Shown in pieces: positions 1 to 8,957 of a DNA stretch of 64,000 nt. Position 1 is the stretch's first letter, and each line of letters starts with the position of its first letter. This stretch comes from Qiania dongpingensis. GTDB lineage: Bacteria > Bacillota > Clostridia > Lachnospirales > Lachnospiraceae. The notes beneath the pieces are model-generated. The model did not search any database. It saw only the letters and a list, made by a program, of their open reading frames with translations, and was not told the DNA's origin. The position numbers and the translations under genes were made by a program. The stretch covers positions 1,736,001-1,800,000 of the forward strand of contig NZ_CP060634.1 of NCBI RefSeq assembly GCF_014337195.1, in the 5' to 3' direction.

Positions 1-148
1 TTTTTCATATTCCTTTCATTACATCTGAATACTCTCCTTCCTAATACTAAAGTTCAGCGAGCAAATTGTCAACCAATTATTTTTTTAGTTTACCAAGGTG
101 TCATGTGCATCCTGACCAGAGGTTTTTTTATTTCACAGTCCGCACTTT

Positions 149-199
149 CCTATGAAATAAAGAAGCTGTGCAGTTAAGCATTCCTCCTGCACAGCTTCT
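149..199 (-). terminator. Probable intrinsic terminator of the surface protease gene
   Basis: A 13-bp perfect stem (161-173 with 187-199) and a 13-base loop lie just past the protease stop codon. In the leftward direction it is followed by a T-rich but interrupted tract, so it is a moderate terminator. I see nothing else convincing in bases 1-148. Confidence 0.6.
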
Positions 200-223
200 C
201 TTCTCCATATTTGTATTATGGTT

Positions 224-3200
224 TTATTGTTTCTTTCGTTTCCTGACCATGACGACAGCCAGTACAAGCAGAATCACCGCCGCCGCTATAACAGAAATTA
301 CCAGCCCGGTCACCGGGGCCGAATCTCCTGTCTTAACATTATTTACAGTGGGGTTTACCGGCTTCGGTTTGCTGTGGTTATCCGCAGAAGGTATATCCGT
401 CTTTCCAGACGGCCTGGTATTTTCTTCCGCTGAAGGCGTATCCGTTTCTTCCGGCGTATCTGCATCCTTTGCAAAAACCAATGCAAACGGCGACAAAGAA
501 TATACCTTTACCTGGACCTTGCCTTCCACTACCGTCAGGTCTTTATACATGTCGATCGTATCTGTATCTGATACAATATCTTCGTTATTTCGGTTTCCTG
601 CCTTCACATAATGTAAGACAGCGATCTGTTCCCCATTATACTCCGTGCCCACTGGGATGGTCACTGTCAAGGCTCCCTTTATTTCAGTTTCCGCGCCATC
701 CTCATTTACCAGAGTAACATCAAAGGCCGGTCCCAGAAGCTGGCCGCTCTCCAGTTTTTCCTGGAACGCTTTCCGCACAGCCTCATCCTTAAGATCCATA
801 ATCTTTATAATTTCCGTACCCTTGAGATTGCCGGATGCTTCAAAATTCATGGCAGCGGAATCCGGTATAGCGGAGCTGTTCTCCACTTTCTTTACAGTTC
901 CTTCCTCAATAGTGAGTCTTCCGTTGAGCAATCTGCCCTTCTCATAATTCCCATCTGCAATGACCGCCGTCTTTACCCTTAAGGTATAGGTCCCGGCCAG
1001 ATTGCCGTTTGACATATCAAGCGGTCCAACTTCCGCGGTTACGCCCAGCGCGCTCTGCTCCACTCCTTCCGGGAGGTTATATACTTCAATTTCGTATGAC
1101 GGCGGAAGCTCTTCTCCATATTTTATTGTTACGTTCTTTGCTTTGATATCAACTGCCCGTTTCTTAACGGACAGCAATCCACTGATTACACTGACATTAT
1201 AATTTGCGGAGCTGGATGTCCCGGTAACAGCTACGCTGCTTCCGGCCGCGGTAAACCTGTCTGCCGGGCAATGAAACGCTACTGCAAGATCGGCCGCGGT
1301 GTCGTCGCCCACCAAGGCTCCATCTGGTATCTCCAGCGAAAACGCCGGATTTTTATCACCATAAACCTTAGCCGTATCCTTAATATTCACAGACACTTGC
1401 TTTTTCAAAACTGACGCTACCTTCAGACTGCCCTCCGCGGTATTATAATTTTCAATTTCCGCCGGTCCAGGTGTAAATATAATATCATATTCTGTCACAT
1501 TGCCGTCTTTCACTTCAGGACGGAGGCTGCCCTGCCTCCAGTCGATCGTCCCGTCTATCTCCATACCGTCTAATTCGAATGTTTCATTAATAAGGGAATC
1601 CCCCAACGTCTGGCCATAAATAATCTGAGAACCACTGCCTCCGCCGCTTTGTACCGGGTCCGCTTTGTTTACAGTCAGGGAGATATCCGCTTTATATGTA
1701 TAATATGGACTTCCGGCTTCCGGTGTAAAGGTCGCTTTATAAGCCCCTGTCTTCACATTTGGAACGATTCCGTTATCGTCCCAGCTCCAGGTCCCTCCGC
1801 CCACATTGGGCAGCGCCACATCAGCTAACGTCTTCACGGGGCTGTAGGTGACGGCCTCCAGTTCCGGCACCGGCGGTTTCTCTTTCACCTGAGACACCAC
1901 GTAATACCCCATCCTGCCGACATCTGCACGAAGGACTCCTGTACCCATGCCGTCATTCGCCGTCTCGGAAAGGGTGCCGGTGCTTTCATCAAAATAATAC
2001 AGTACCGTCTTGTCAGAACGTGGATATCCATCATCCACCAAAATTCCAAGGTCCACGGTCTCCCCGGCTTTGAGTCCCGGCGTCAGCTGCAGCTCATACA
2101 CATAAAAGGCGTCTGCTCCTCCAACAGGTCCCAGGGCTGTCCTGACCGCATCATATACGGCGCCGGAGCCGATTCTGATTGCTCCCAGGGCCGCGTTGGC
2201 CGGCAGATAACTATTCTCGTCCGTTACTGTGACCCGGTCACTGTCAGCCGTCAGCTCCAGCGGATCAACAGTAAAGCTGAATTCGTATTCTTTTGTGTTG
2301 GTTCCGGCCGGAGCGGACTTGGTGGTCATGACCACCGAGGTTTCACCGCTGTTCTTAACAAGGTCTGCTCGCACGATCCGGCCGCCCAGCGTATATTCAA
2401 TGCCATTTACCTTCGCTGACATCTGTGCCGTCACGTCCGCTCCGTCAGAAAGCGCAGGATTGGTAATCTTAATATAAGAAGTCCCCGCCGGAAGATCTAC
2501 AATCATTCCCGTTCCACTTACCGTAATCGTATCCGCTTTTATACTCAGATCCGTATTGTCAAAGGCCTCATAATCAAAGGTCAAAAGATCCGGCGCCGCT
2601 GATTCAGGCGCCGCATCATTGGTAAATGCCTTGATCATGGCGTTCCCGAAGGTTATTCCAGTCTGTGACTGTTCTGTTATATCCATAAAGTCGCTGCCAG
2701 AAACAAAAAAGCTCTCTCCCTCATTGCACACAGCCGTCTGATTCAGTGAATCCGCGCCTATTTCCACAGGAGTGTACCATTTTCCGTCACTGCCCTTAAT
2801 CATTTCTACCACAGAAAACTTTTCACCTGTTCCAATAGAGGCCGGAGCGTCCAGCTTTATGGTATGATACCCGCTGTATGCAATCGTTTCCGTCTTTTCC
2901 GCTATCAGTTCAGCGCCGGAGGGCACTGGTCCGTCCATACCTGCCGGGACCTTATAAATCTTTACGGAAACCACAGAGCCCGGCACCAGCGTGACCGCAG
3001 ACACCGCCTGGATCTCCTCGCTGCCCTTAGCGGTAAATACATTGGCGATTCCCATCTCCTCGTCACGGGGCTGGAACTGCATAGCACTCGCAAGGCCCAG
3101 ATAATCATATTGATAATTATTGTCGTAATTATCCGTTCCCTCTCCATGATAACTTGTGACCTGATCAATGGTCCTGTCGTAGTAAGAAAGCCAGAAATAT

Positions 3201-4270
3201 CCGTTAAGTCCCCAGCCGCTGCCCCAACTGTTCTTCACAAGCCAGGCGCCGTTTCCTTCCGGCTGTCTGTCCGCTTTAAAGTTCGTACTTGCATAGTTGT
3301 CGTCCCATCCCACAATGCTGACGCTATGGTTTTGGAGCGTAGAGGAGTTCAGTACATCAACATACTGACAATAATTCGTATAATTGAAATACTCTCCGTT
3401 CTGATCACCGCCAGGAGTTGACTGGTCCGCGTAATAGGCAATGGCCACCGCTCCGGAATTCATCAGGGCCGTCTTTATATCTGCTGCAGCGGCTGAGTTG
3501 TAGGTGTAAACAGCATCGGCTGCCGGAAGTCCGCTATTATCATATTTATCAAAGGCCGCGGGACTTCCCAGAAAATCCGCGTTTTGAAGATGTATGGCAG
3601 AGAGGTTTCTTTTGTCTGCCGCCACCTTCCATGTGCCCGTGTCACTGATATTTCCCTCTTCATTCTGGTATGGAATATCTTCTTCTCTCGCCGCTCCCTG
3701 CCAGGTTGCTAAAAGAGAAACTGCCTGAGGCATGTTGCCGCCTCTGTCCAGGCGTCCTGACTCTGAATAGGCAATTCCCTCTCCCTCCTGATCAGAATCC
3801 GCCGCGCTGACCTTAATACTGTCCATGGTCTGAGTTTCATAGGCAAACCATGCAAGCTGGCGCTCGGAATAGTCAGGGGATAACGCTTCCGAACTGCCTG
3901 AACTCCCATTAAGCTGACCGCTCTCCAATGAAGACAGAGCCCCAAAGGCCCAGCAGGACCCCCAAGGATTCTGGTCCTTAACAGTCGTGGCTTTGCCTAG
4001 CTCGCTCAGATTATATGAAACAGGCAGGGCACTTCTCCCGCGTATCTGCCTGCTTCCCACACTTCTATAAGATCCATGAAAAACGGTAGGAGTGATTCCT
4101 CCGGAAGCATTGCCTTGATCCACATCCAGCAGCTCTGCCGGACCTACAAGGGCTTTTCCCCCGGAACTCTCTCCCGGCGCCGCTGATACGCTCATAACAG
4201 GTCCCGATACAACGAGGGCGGCCGCCATCCCAAGAGCGGCGATCCGTTTCATCAACTCTTTCCTTTTCAT
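224..4270 (-). CDS. Wall-anchored C1 (papain-like) cysteine protease with MBG-type repeats
   Basis: This 1348-residue secreted protein begins with a Sec signal peptide (MKRKELMKRI, then a hydrophobic run ending near SVSA). A papain-family domain follows: oxyanion Gln near residue 100 and nucleophile Cys near 106 in DQNPWGSCWAF, His near 315 in NHSVSIVGW, and Asn near 347 in VKNSWGSGWG. After it come a lectin-like beta domain typical of clostridial C1 peptidases, several beta-rich modules including MBG-like ones (YGDKNPAFS, IKYGEELPPSY), and a C-terminal sorting signal (NVKTGD, hydrophobic helix, RKRKKQ). The start is the ATG preceded by AAAGGAG; an in-frame ATG upstream at 4351 lies inside the promoter -35 box and is rejected. 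It probably digests host or matrix proteins at the cell surface; the substrate cannot be told from sequence. Confidence 0.88.
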   Translation of the reverse strand: MKRKELMKRIAALGMAAALVVSGPVMSVSAAPGESSGGKALVGPAELLDVDQGNASGGITPTVFHGSYRSVGSRQIRGRSALPVSYNLSELGKATTVKDQNPWGSCWAFGALSSLESGQLNGSSGSSEALSPDYSERQLAWFAYETQTMDSIKVSAADSDQEGEGIAYSESGRLDRGGNMPQAVSLLATWQGAAREEDIPYQNEEGNISDTGTWKVAADKRNLSAIHLQNADFLGSPAAFDKYDNSGLPAADAVYTYNSAAAADIKTALMNSGAVAIAYYADQSTPGGDQNGEYFNYTNYCQYVDVLNSSTLQNHSVSIVGWDDNYASTNFKADRQPEGNGAWLVKNSWGSGWGLNGYFWLSYYDRTIDQVTSYHGEGTDNYDNNYQYDYLGLASAMQFQPRDEEMGIANVFTAKGSEEIQAVSAVTLVPGSVVSVKIYKVPAGMDGPVPSGAELIAEKTETIAYSGYHTIKLDAPASIGTGEKFSVVEMIKGSDGKWYTPVEIGADSLNQTAVCNEGESFFVSGSDFMDITEQSQTGITFGNAMIKAFTNDAAPESAAPDLLTFDYEAFDNTDLSIKADTITVSGTGMIVDLPAGTSYIKITNPALSDGADVTAQMSAKVNGIEYTLGGRIVRADLVKNSGETSVVMTTKSAPAGTNTKEYEFSFTVDPLELTADSDRVTVTDENSYLPANAALGAIRIGSGAVYDAVRTALGPVGGADAFYVYELQLTPGLKAGETVDLGILVDDGYPRSDKTVLYYFDESTGTLSETANDGMGTGVLRADVGRMGYYVVSQVKEKPPVPELEAVTYSPVKTLADVALPNVGGGTWSWDDNGIVPNVKTGAYKATFTPEAGSPYYTYKADISLTVNKADPVQSGGGSGSQIIYGQTLGDSLINETFELDGMEIDGTIDWRQGSLRPEVKDGNVTEYDIIFTPGPAEIENYNTAEGSLKVASVLKKQVSVNIKDTAKVYGDKNPAFSLEIPDGALVGDDTAADLAVAFHCPADRFTAAGSSVAVTGTSSSANYNVSVISGLLSVKKRAVDIKAKNVTIKYGEELPPSYEIEVYNLPEGVEQSALGVTAEVGPLDMSNGNLAGTYTLRVKTAVIADGNYEKGRLLNGRLTIEEGTVKKVENSSAIPDSAAMNFEASGNLKGTEIIKIMDLKDEAVRKAFQEKLESGQLLGPAFDVTLVNEDGAETEIKGALTVTIPVGTEYNGEQIAVLHYVKAGNRNNEDIVSDTDTIDMYKDLTVVEGKVQVKVYSLSPFALVFAKDADTPEETDTPSAEENTRPSGKTDIPSADNHSKPKPVNPTVNNVKTGDSAPVTGLVISVIAAAVILLVLAVVMVRKRKKQ

Positions 4271-4322
4271 AGCTCTCTCCTTTAATCCCCTACCGCTTCC
4301 AAAATGCTGTTCCTTTTCAATC

Positions 4323-4351
4323 ATTATATCGGAATTGCGGGTAATATGCAA
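4323..4351 (-). promoter_or_regulatory. SigA-type promoter of the surface protease
   Basis: TTGCAT and TATAAT are separated by 17 bases on the minus strand, about 50 bases upstream of the protease ATG. The position excludes the longer upstream start. Confidence 0.65.
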
Positions 4352-4414
4352 ATTTCCCCTTTTCGTAAGCCAAAATCATTTTTAGATAAAGCAGCCGGAA
4401 AATGACTGATACCG

Positions 4415-5635
4415 CTATCTTATCTGCGCTCTGTTTTCCGGTATCTGCGAATTGCTTCTCCTGTCCACCTTGTCCACTATGAAAGCGATAGCCTGATCTC
4501 CCGTAATATTACAGGCGGTCCCGAAGCTGTCCTGGGAAAAATGCAGGGATATGATCAGCTGAGACATGGGCTCCGTAAAACCGAGCATAGAGGTGATAAG
4601 GCCGAGAGCCGCCATCACTCCGCCTCCGGGGACTCCGGGCGCCGCCACCATAGTGATTCCCAGCATCAATATAAAGGGAGTGAACATGCCAAGGGTAGGA
4701 TTCATTCCATTGGCGATCATAATGCCCATGGCGCCGAGGACCAGGCAAATCGTATCTCCTGCCAGATGAATCGTCGCGCAAAGAGGAATGACAAAATCTG
4801 CAATGTCGCCGGCCACGCCATTTTTCTTGGCGCTCTCCAGATTCACAGGAATTGTTGAAGCAGAGGACTGAGTTCCCAGCGCCGTAAAATAAGCCGGCGC
4901 CGCATTTTTCAGATTTTTAAATTTATTTTCTTTACAGACCAGAGAGGATATCAGAAACTGAAGCCCGATATACAGCCACTGGAATACCAGGATCATAATA
5001 AACAGCTTTACGAACATCTGTATCGTCTGGATCAGCTTTCCTTCTGCGGCAATCTTGCAGAACAGGCCGGCTACATATACGGGAATCAATGGTATGATCA
5101 CTTTATTTAAGGTCTTGCTTATAATCTCCTGAAGGTCTTTTATGACCTTCAATAGTGTCGTTCCTTTACTGTTCGCCATACCCAGTCCCAGGAGAAAAGC
5201 GAGGATCAGCGCGGTCATAACGCCAAATACCGGTTCGGCTTCTATGGTAAATAATGCTTCAAAGGTCTTTGAAGCTGCTTCTACTCCGGTGATTTCTCTT
5301 ATAAGAGAAGGAAGGAGAGCTTTGCCCGCCAAAAAAGAAGCGAACCCCGCGATGACAGTGGATGCATAAGCTAAAAGCAAGGTGACGCCAAACAGCTTAT
5401 TGGCTTTTTTCCCAAGGTCTGCCAGGCCCGCGGCCACAAACGATACGATCAGCAGAGGGATGATAAAGCTTAAGAAGGTACTGAATAATGACGTAAAGGT
5501 CACATACAAACTGACGAAACCTTCAAATGCCATGGAATCCTGGATGTTCAGGAGATGCCCGAGCGAGCCCAGCAGAGTACCCGTAAGAATACCCAGCAGG
5601 AGCTTTACCAAAAGTCCCAGCTTGCGTTTTTTCAT
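4415..5635 (-). CDS. Dicarboxylate/amino acid:cation symporter (DAACS family)
   Basis: A 406-residue polytopic membrane protein that by family uses a Na+ or H+ gradient to import dicarboxylates or amino acids such as glutamate, aspartate or serine. The family signatures are visible: the serine-rich re-entrant motif TQSSASTIPV near residue 255, then PLCATIHLAGDT, and the late glycine-rich PGVPGGGVMAALG hairpin. The N-terminus is basic and then hydrophobic, as expected for the first transmembrane helix. A GGAG sequence precedes the ATG. It stands alone between the tRNA-Lys terminator and the protease promoter. SstT-like serine transport is one option, but the substrate cannot be assigned from these motifs. 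Confidence 0.85.
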   Translation of the reverse strand: MKKRKLGLLVKLLLGILTGTLLGSLGHLLNIQDSMAFEGFVSLYVTFTSLFSTFLSFIIPLLIVSFVAAGLADLGKKANKLFGVTLLLAYASTVIAGFASFLAGKALLPSLIREITGVEAASKTFEALFTIEAEPVFGVMTALILAFLLGLGMANSKGTTLLKVIKDLQEIISKTLNKVIIPLIPVYVAGLFCKIAAEGKLIQTIQMFVKLFIMILVFQWLYIGLQFLISSLVCKENKFKNLKNAAPAYFTALGTQSSASTIPVNLESAKKNGVAGDIADFVIPLCATIHLAGDTICLVLGAMGIMIANGMNPTLGMFTPFILMLGITMVAAPGVPGGGVMAALGLITSMLGFTEPMSQLIISLHFSQDSFGTACNITGDQAIAFIVDKVDRRSNSQIPENRAQIR

Positions 5636-5765
5636 AATGTTTTCTCCATTTCTCTATTTCTTTCTGCACCGATCTGCTGCGTGTCCTTCCATGACGTACG
5701 AAAGTCCACGGCACAGCATCCCCATTATACAGAATGTCTCCATGAAAAACAACCCTGAAAGTTTT

Positions 5766-5793
5766 AAACAAAAAAAACACCGTCCCCGGTGCT
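5766..5793 (-). terminator. Intrinsic terminator after tRNA-Lys
   Basis: A short GC stem (CACCG 5778-5782 with CGGTG 5787-5791, tetraloop) is followed on the minus strand by a run of eight or more T. It closes the transcript that carries tRNA-Lys. Confidence 0.7.
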
Positions 5794-5821
5794 CTTTCGT
5801 CATCGAAAACAGTGCTTTGAG

Positions 5822-5894
5822 TGCGCCTCCAGGGGCTCGAACCCTGGACACCCTGATTAAGAGTCAGGTGCTCTACCAACTGAGCTAGAAGCGC
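5822..5894 (-). tRNA. tRNA-Lys (anticodon CTT)
   Basis: A complete 73-base cloverleaf reads on the minus strand. The acceptor arm GCGCTTC pairs fully with GAGGCGC (one G-T), the anticodon loop is CTCTTAA giving CTT, and the T arm is CAGGG-TTCGAGC-CCCTG. The 3' CCA is not encoded. It decodes AAG. Confidence 0.95.
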
Positions 5895-5901
5895 TTACCA
5901 A

Positions 5902-5945
5902 TCCGTGCCCCGTGAGCTTGTCTCAGGGGCACGGACATTATTATA
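5902..5945. other. Stem-loop between trxA and tRNA-Lys
   Basis: A 10-bp arm pair (5902-5911 with 5936-5945) has a smaller TGAG/CTCA pair inside. There is no T tract in the leftward direction, so it looks more like a processing or mRNA 3'-end structure than a classical terminator. Confidence 0.4.
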
Positions 5946-6016
5946 TCTCAATGTTTTTATAAATGCAAGTACTTTTTTCAAATTATTTCGATTTTTTTCA
6001 TTGTTTTCCAATACTG

Positions 6017-6331
6017 TTACGCCAAGGAAAACTCTGAAATCAGCCGGGCTTTTGGAAGGGCGCCTGACAGCCTCTTGACAACCTGTCCATTCTTAAAAAG
6101 AATCAAGGTGGGCACAGACTGTACCTGATAACGCATGGCCAGTTCTTCTGCCAGATCCACATTGACCTTGCCAATCTTTACCTTTCCTTCATACTCCACT
6201 GCCAGATCCTCGATCACCGGGCCAAGCATTTTGCAAGGTCCGCACCACTCCGCATAAAAATCCACTAATACGGGAATATCAGATTTCAATACCTCTTCTT
6301 CAAAATTGTCCTGCTGAAATATTTTTGCCAT
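6017..6331 (-). CDS. trxA: Thioredoxin
   Basis: A 104-residue cytosolic thiol-disulfide oxidoreductase. The redox motif WCGPC places the active cysteines at residues 30 and 33, and the cis-proline loop SVPT follows near residue 74. Length and fold order match classical thioredoxin. The ATG at 6331 has AGGAGG six bases upstream; a longer reading to 6403 runs through the preceding small ORF and has no ribosome site. It probably shares a transcript with the 44-residue ORF upstream. Confidence 0.95.
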   Translation of the reverse strand: MAKIFQQDNFEEEVLKSDIPVLVDFYAEWCGPCKMLGPVIEDLAVEYEGKVKIGKVNVDLAEELAMRYQVQSVPTLILFKNGQVVKRLSGALPKARLISEFSLA

Positions 6332-6362
6332 ATTTTTCCCTCCTGTATACTGTACAGGCGCT

Positions 6363-6497
6363 TTACTTTGACATCTTCCCCAGAAGTTCATTGATTTCCC
6401 CAAGGGACCTCTTAATCTTAAGCGCCTTTCTGTTCAGATCCTGTTTATCACAGAATGCCCTGGACAGCTTTTCCTGGAAACTCAGCCTCCGTTTCAA
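6363..6497 (-). CDS. Small basic protein, 44 residues, TTG start, upstream of trxA
   Basis: A short open frame with a perfect AGGAGG eight bases before a TTG codon ends 31 bases before the trxA ATG. The product (LKRRLSFQEKL..., ending GKMSK) is highly charged, mostly helical in character and has one Cys at residue 16. I recognise no family. The ribosome site, the coding-like codon choice and the close spacing to trxA support a real gene; the alternative is a trxA leader with a fortuitous frame. Confidence 0.5.
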   Translation of the reverse strand: MKRRLSFQEKLSRAFCDKQDLNRKALKIKRSLGEINELLGKMSK

Positions 6498-6578
6498 GGC
6501 GTTTTCCTCCTACTGTTCTTTTCCTACTATTATATGACCTAACTGCATGGCCTATGCAGCCGATTCACCTTTATTTTA

Positions 6579-7307
6579 TCACGAACTCTTCCGTTGTGCA
6601 ACCAGCTTGCAAATAGGATGTCCCTTTTCAGAGAACTTCTGTTCATATTCTGTCATCACATTTCCAGCGGACAATTTTGCATCTTTATGTAGATCAAAGG
6701 TGTTTATCAAGAGCCTCCAGCCGGATTCCTCCACCGATTCCAAAGAGAATTCGAACAATTCCCGGTTGTCAGTTTTAAATTCCACACATCCGTTTTCTTT
6801 TAATATCTTTTCATATCTGGACAAGAACGCAGGAGAAGTCAGCCTTCGTTTCGCGTGACGCGCCTTTGGCCACGGGTCCGAGAAATTAAGATAGATATGG
6901 GATACTTCTTCAGGGGAAAATATGTTTTCCAGATACTCTGCCTGCACGTTTAGAAATCGAAGATTTGCGATTTTTTCCGCGGAGCCCATTCCGGCGTTCT
7001 GTGTCTCCTCAGTCAGTCCTCCGCGTGATACCGCTGACACTCCGTCCTCCAGGCTGCTCCCTACCGCTTTTTGAACCGCCCGCACCAGTACACTGGCATA
7101 CATCTCTATGCCGACAAAATTAATTTCGGGATGAAGCTCCGCCTGCTTCAAAAGAAACCTGCCCTTCCCCATGCCGATTTCTATATAGATTGGATTCTGA
7201 TTCCCGAAGACGGCTCCCCAGCTTCCCTTATTTCGCTCCGGATCATTCACCACATACGGATTTTCTGTCAGCACGTCTCTTGCGCCCTTCACATTTCTCA
7301 GCCTCAT
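6579..7307 (-). CDS. trmB: tRNA (guanine-N7-)-methyltransferase
   Basis: A 242-residue Rossmann-fold SAM-dependent enzyme that makes m7G46 in the tRNA variable loop. The SAM-binding motif IEIGMGKGRFL sits near residue 45, the second acidic motif is VGIEMY, and the family signature NFSDPWPKARHAKRRL is intact near residue 145. The C-terminal TEYEQKF motif is present. About 25 residues (SRGGLTEETQNAG region) are inserted after the second motif compared with the shortest family members. A GAGGG sequence precedes the ATG. Confidence 0.95.
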   Translation of the reverse strand: MRLRNVKGARDVLTENPYVVNDPERNKGSWGAVFGNQNPIYIEIGMGKGRFLLKQAELHPEINFVGIEMYASVLVRAVQKAVGSSLEDGVSAVSRGGLTEETQNAGMGSAEKIANLRFLNVQAEYLENIFSPEEVSHIYLNFSDPWPKARHAKRRLTSPAFLSRYEKILKENGCVEFKTDNRELFEFSLESVEESGWRLLINTFDLHKDAKLSAGNVMTEYEQKFSEKGHPICKLVAQRKSS

Positions 7308-7392
7308 ATGCCATTTCCCTCACATTTCACAACGATTTTTCAATATCTTTCCCCACTTTGGGGGATAATTCCCGGAATATCACGGGATTCTC

Positions 7393-7421
7393 TTGCCACC
7401 GGCTCTATTTTATTCTATAAT
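7393..7421 (+). promoter_or_regulatory. SigA-type promoter of the D-Ala-D-Ala carboxypeptidase
   Basis: TTGCCA and TATAAT with 17-base spacing lie 40-70 bases before the carboxypeptidase ATG, in an AT-rich stretch. Confidence 0.65.
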
Positions 7422-7463
7422 TATTAATTATATATTAACATTTTTATAAGGAGTCGTCTATAA

Positions 7464-8906
7464 ATGAAAAAATTGTACCGGGCACTATGCCTGATTTTTG
7501 CTGCTTTCTTCCTATGCTTTTCTAATATGGAATGGACAAGTCTGGCAGCAGATGCTTCCCAACAGGAAGCCGGTCCCAGCACCATTTCTACCTGGCCTCA
7601 GGGTCCGGAGCTTCTGGGGGAAGCAGGCATTCTGATTGATGCCCGCACCGGAACGGTGCTCTTTGCCAAAAATGCAGATGAAGCGCTTTATCCCGCCAGC
7701 ATCACAAAACTCATGACCGCACTTTTGACCCTGGAAAACGCCTCTCTGTCCGATGTCGTCACCTTTTCCAGAGAAGCCGTTTTCAGCATTGAAGCCGACT
7801 CCAGCAACATCGCCGTCACGGAAGGAGAACAGCTGACTGTAGAACAGTGCATGTACGCGCTCCTGCTCCAATCTGCCAATGAAGTGGCCAACGGCCTGGC
7901 CGAGCATGTGGCCGGAGGTATGGACGCCTTCGCAGAAATGATGAACAACCGAGCTGCTCAGCTGGGCTGCACCAACACGCATTTTGTAAATGCCCATGGG
8001 CTTCACAACGAAAATCATTATACCACCTGTCATGATATGGCGCTCATTATGAAGGCTCTTGTGCACAACGATACCTTTATCCGAATCTGTGCGGCCGCCA
8101 AATACACGATTGAGCCGACAAACAAACAGCCCGAATCCCGGTATCTGGTACAGAAGCATAAAATGCTCTGTGATTCCGAATATGCCTATGAAGGGACCGT
8201 AGCCGGAAAAACCGGTTATACCCCGGAGGCCGGCAATACTCTCGTCACCTATGCTGTCCGCGGAGATATGGAGCTGATTGCCGTCTCCATGAAGACCAAT
8301 TGGACCCATTACGATGATACGATAGCCATGTTTGATTTTGGCTTTAATAACTTTACAGCATACAATATGGCTGAAGCTAAAGAGACCTCCGGCAGCAGCA
8401 GCGATTTTCTCTCTTCATCCCAAGGAGTTTTCGACACCTCCTCCGCATCCTTAGAACTGAGCAGCGACAGCTGGATCATCCTGCCCAATAATATGAGCCT
8501 GAACGACGTGGAGAGCAGTCTGACTCTCAGCACCGCCTCTGCCTCCAATGTACTGGCAGATATCACCTATTCTTATCAGGGCGTCCGCCTCGGATCCGGC
8601 TCACTTCTGCTCATCGACAGCGCCGATAAGCATTTTGATTTTAAAGAACACGAAACGGCCCAGAGCTCTTCTTCTGCCAAAGAAAAGCCCTCCCAAAACA
8701 GTACGCTGTTCATCAATGTCTGGATTCTGCTGGCCGTGATCCTATGCGGAGCCGTAATCTATTTCCTGGTCCTGTTCATACGGAGACAGAGAGCGATGAA
8801 ACGGAGTGTGATCAAGGTCCGTAACTCCAGAAAAGCTTCCATGCGGGGGCACCGGAGGCGGCAGAATGTCCTTCGCAGCAGAAATAAGAATCTGAACCGC
8901 CGTTAA
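7464..8906 (+). CDS. D-alanyl-D-alanine carboxypeptidase (low-molecular-weight PBP, DacF/DacA type)
   Basis: A 480-residue exported serine peptidase that trims the terminal D-Ala of peptidoglycan stem peptides. All three penicillin-binding motifs are in place: S79-I-T-K82, S137-A-N139 and K249-T-G251. An N-terminal signal peptide ends near residue 30. After the catalytic domain comes a shorter beta domain (about 300-390), then a transmembrane helix at about 415-439 and a 40-residue, very basic cytoplasmic tail rich in Arg and Lys, unlike the amphipathic anchor of classical PBP5. An AAGGAG site precedes the ATG. Monocistronic, bounded by its own promoter and terminator. Confidence 0.9.
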   Translation: MKKLYRALCLIFAAFFLCFSNMEWTSLAADASQQEAGPSTISTWPQGPELLGEAGILIDARTGTVLFAKNADEALYPASITKLMTALLTLENASLSDVVTFSREAVFSIEADSSNIAVTEGEQLTVEQCMYALLLQSANEVANGLAEHVAGGMDAFAEMMNNRAAQLGCTNTHFVNAHGLHNENHYTTCHDMALIMKALVHNDTFIRICAAAKYTIEPTNKQPESRYLVQKHKMLCDSEYAYEGTVAGKTGYTPEAGNTLVTYAVRGDMELIAVSMKTNWTHYDDTIAMFDFGFNNFTAYNMAEAKETSGSSSDFLSSSQGVFDTSSASLELSSDSWIILPNNMSLNDVESSLTLSTASASNVLADITYSYQGVRLGSGSLLLIDSADKHFDFKEHETAQSSSSAKEKPSQNSTLFINVWILLAVILCGAVIYFLVLFIRRQRAMKRSVIKVRNSRKASMRGHRRRQNVLRSRNKNLNRR

Positions 8907-8921
8907 AGATTCTGGAAATAC

Positions 8922-8957
8922 AACAAGCCGTGCAGACCACACGGCTTGTTTTTATTT
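8922..8957 (+). terminator. Intrinsic terminator of the carboxypeptidase gene
   Basis: An 11-bp stem (8922-8932 with 8940-8950) with a 7-base loop is followed by TTTTTATTTT in the rightward direction. It abuts the 3' end of the convergent exonuclease gene. Confidence 0.85.

Noticed and set aside
5822..5894. tRNA-Lys as an integration site
   Set aside because: No partial tRNA repeat or integrase lies nearby; the only recombinase, 6.5 kb away, is of the resolvase type.
7512..8309. 265-residue leftward frame inside the carboxypeptidase gene
   Set aside because: Antisense of a gene with all three PBP motifs; no start signal.
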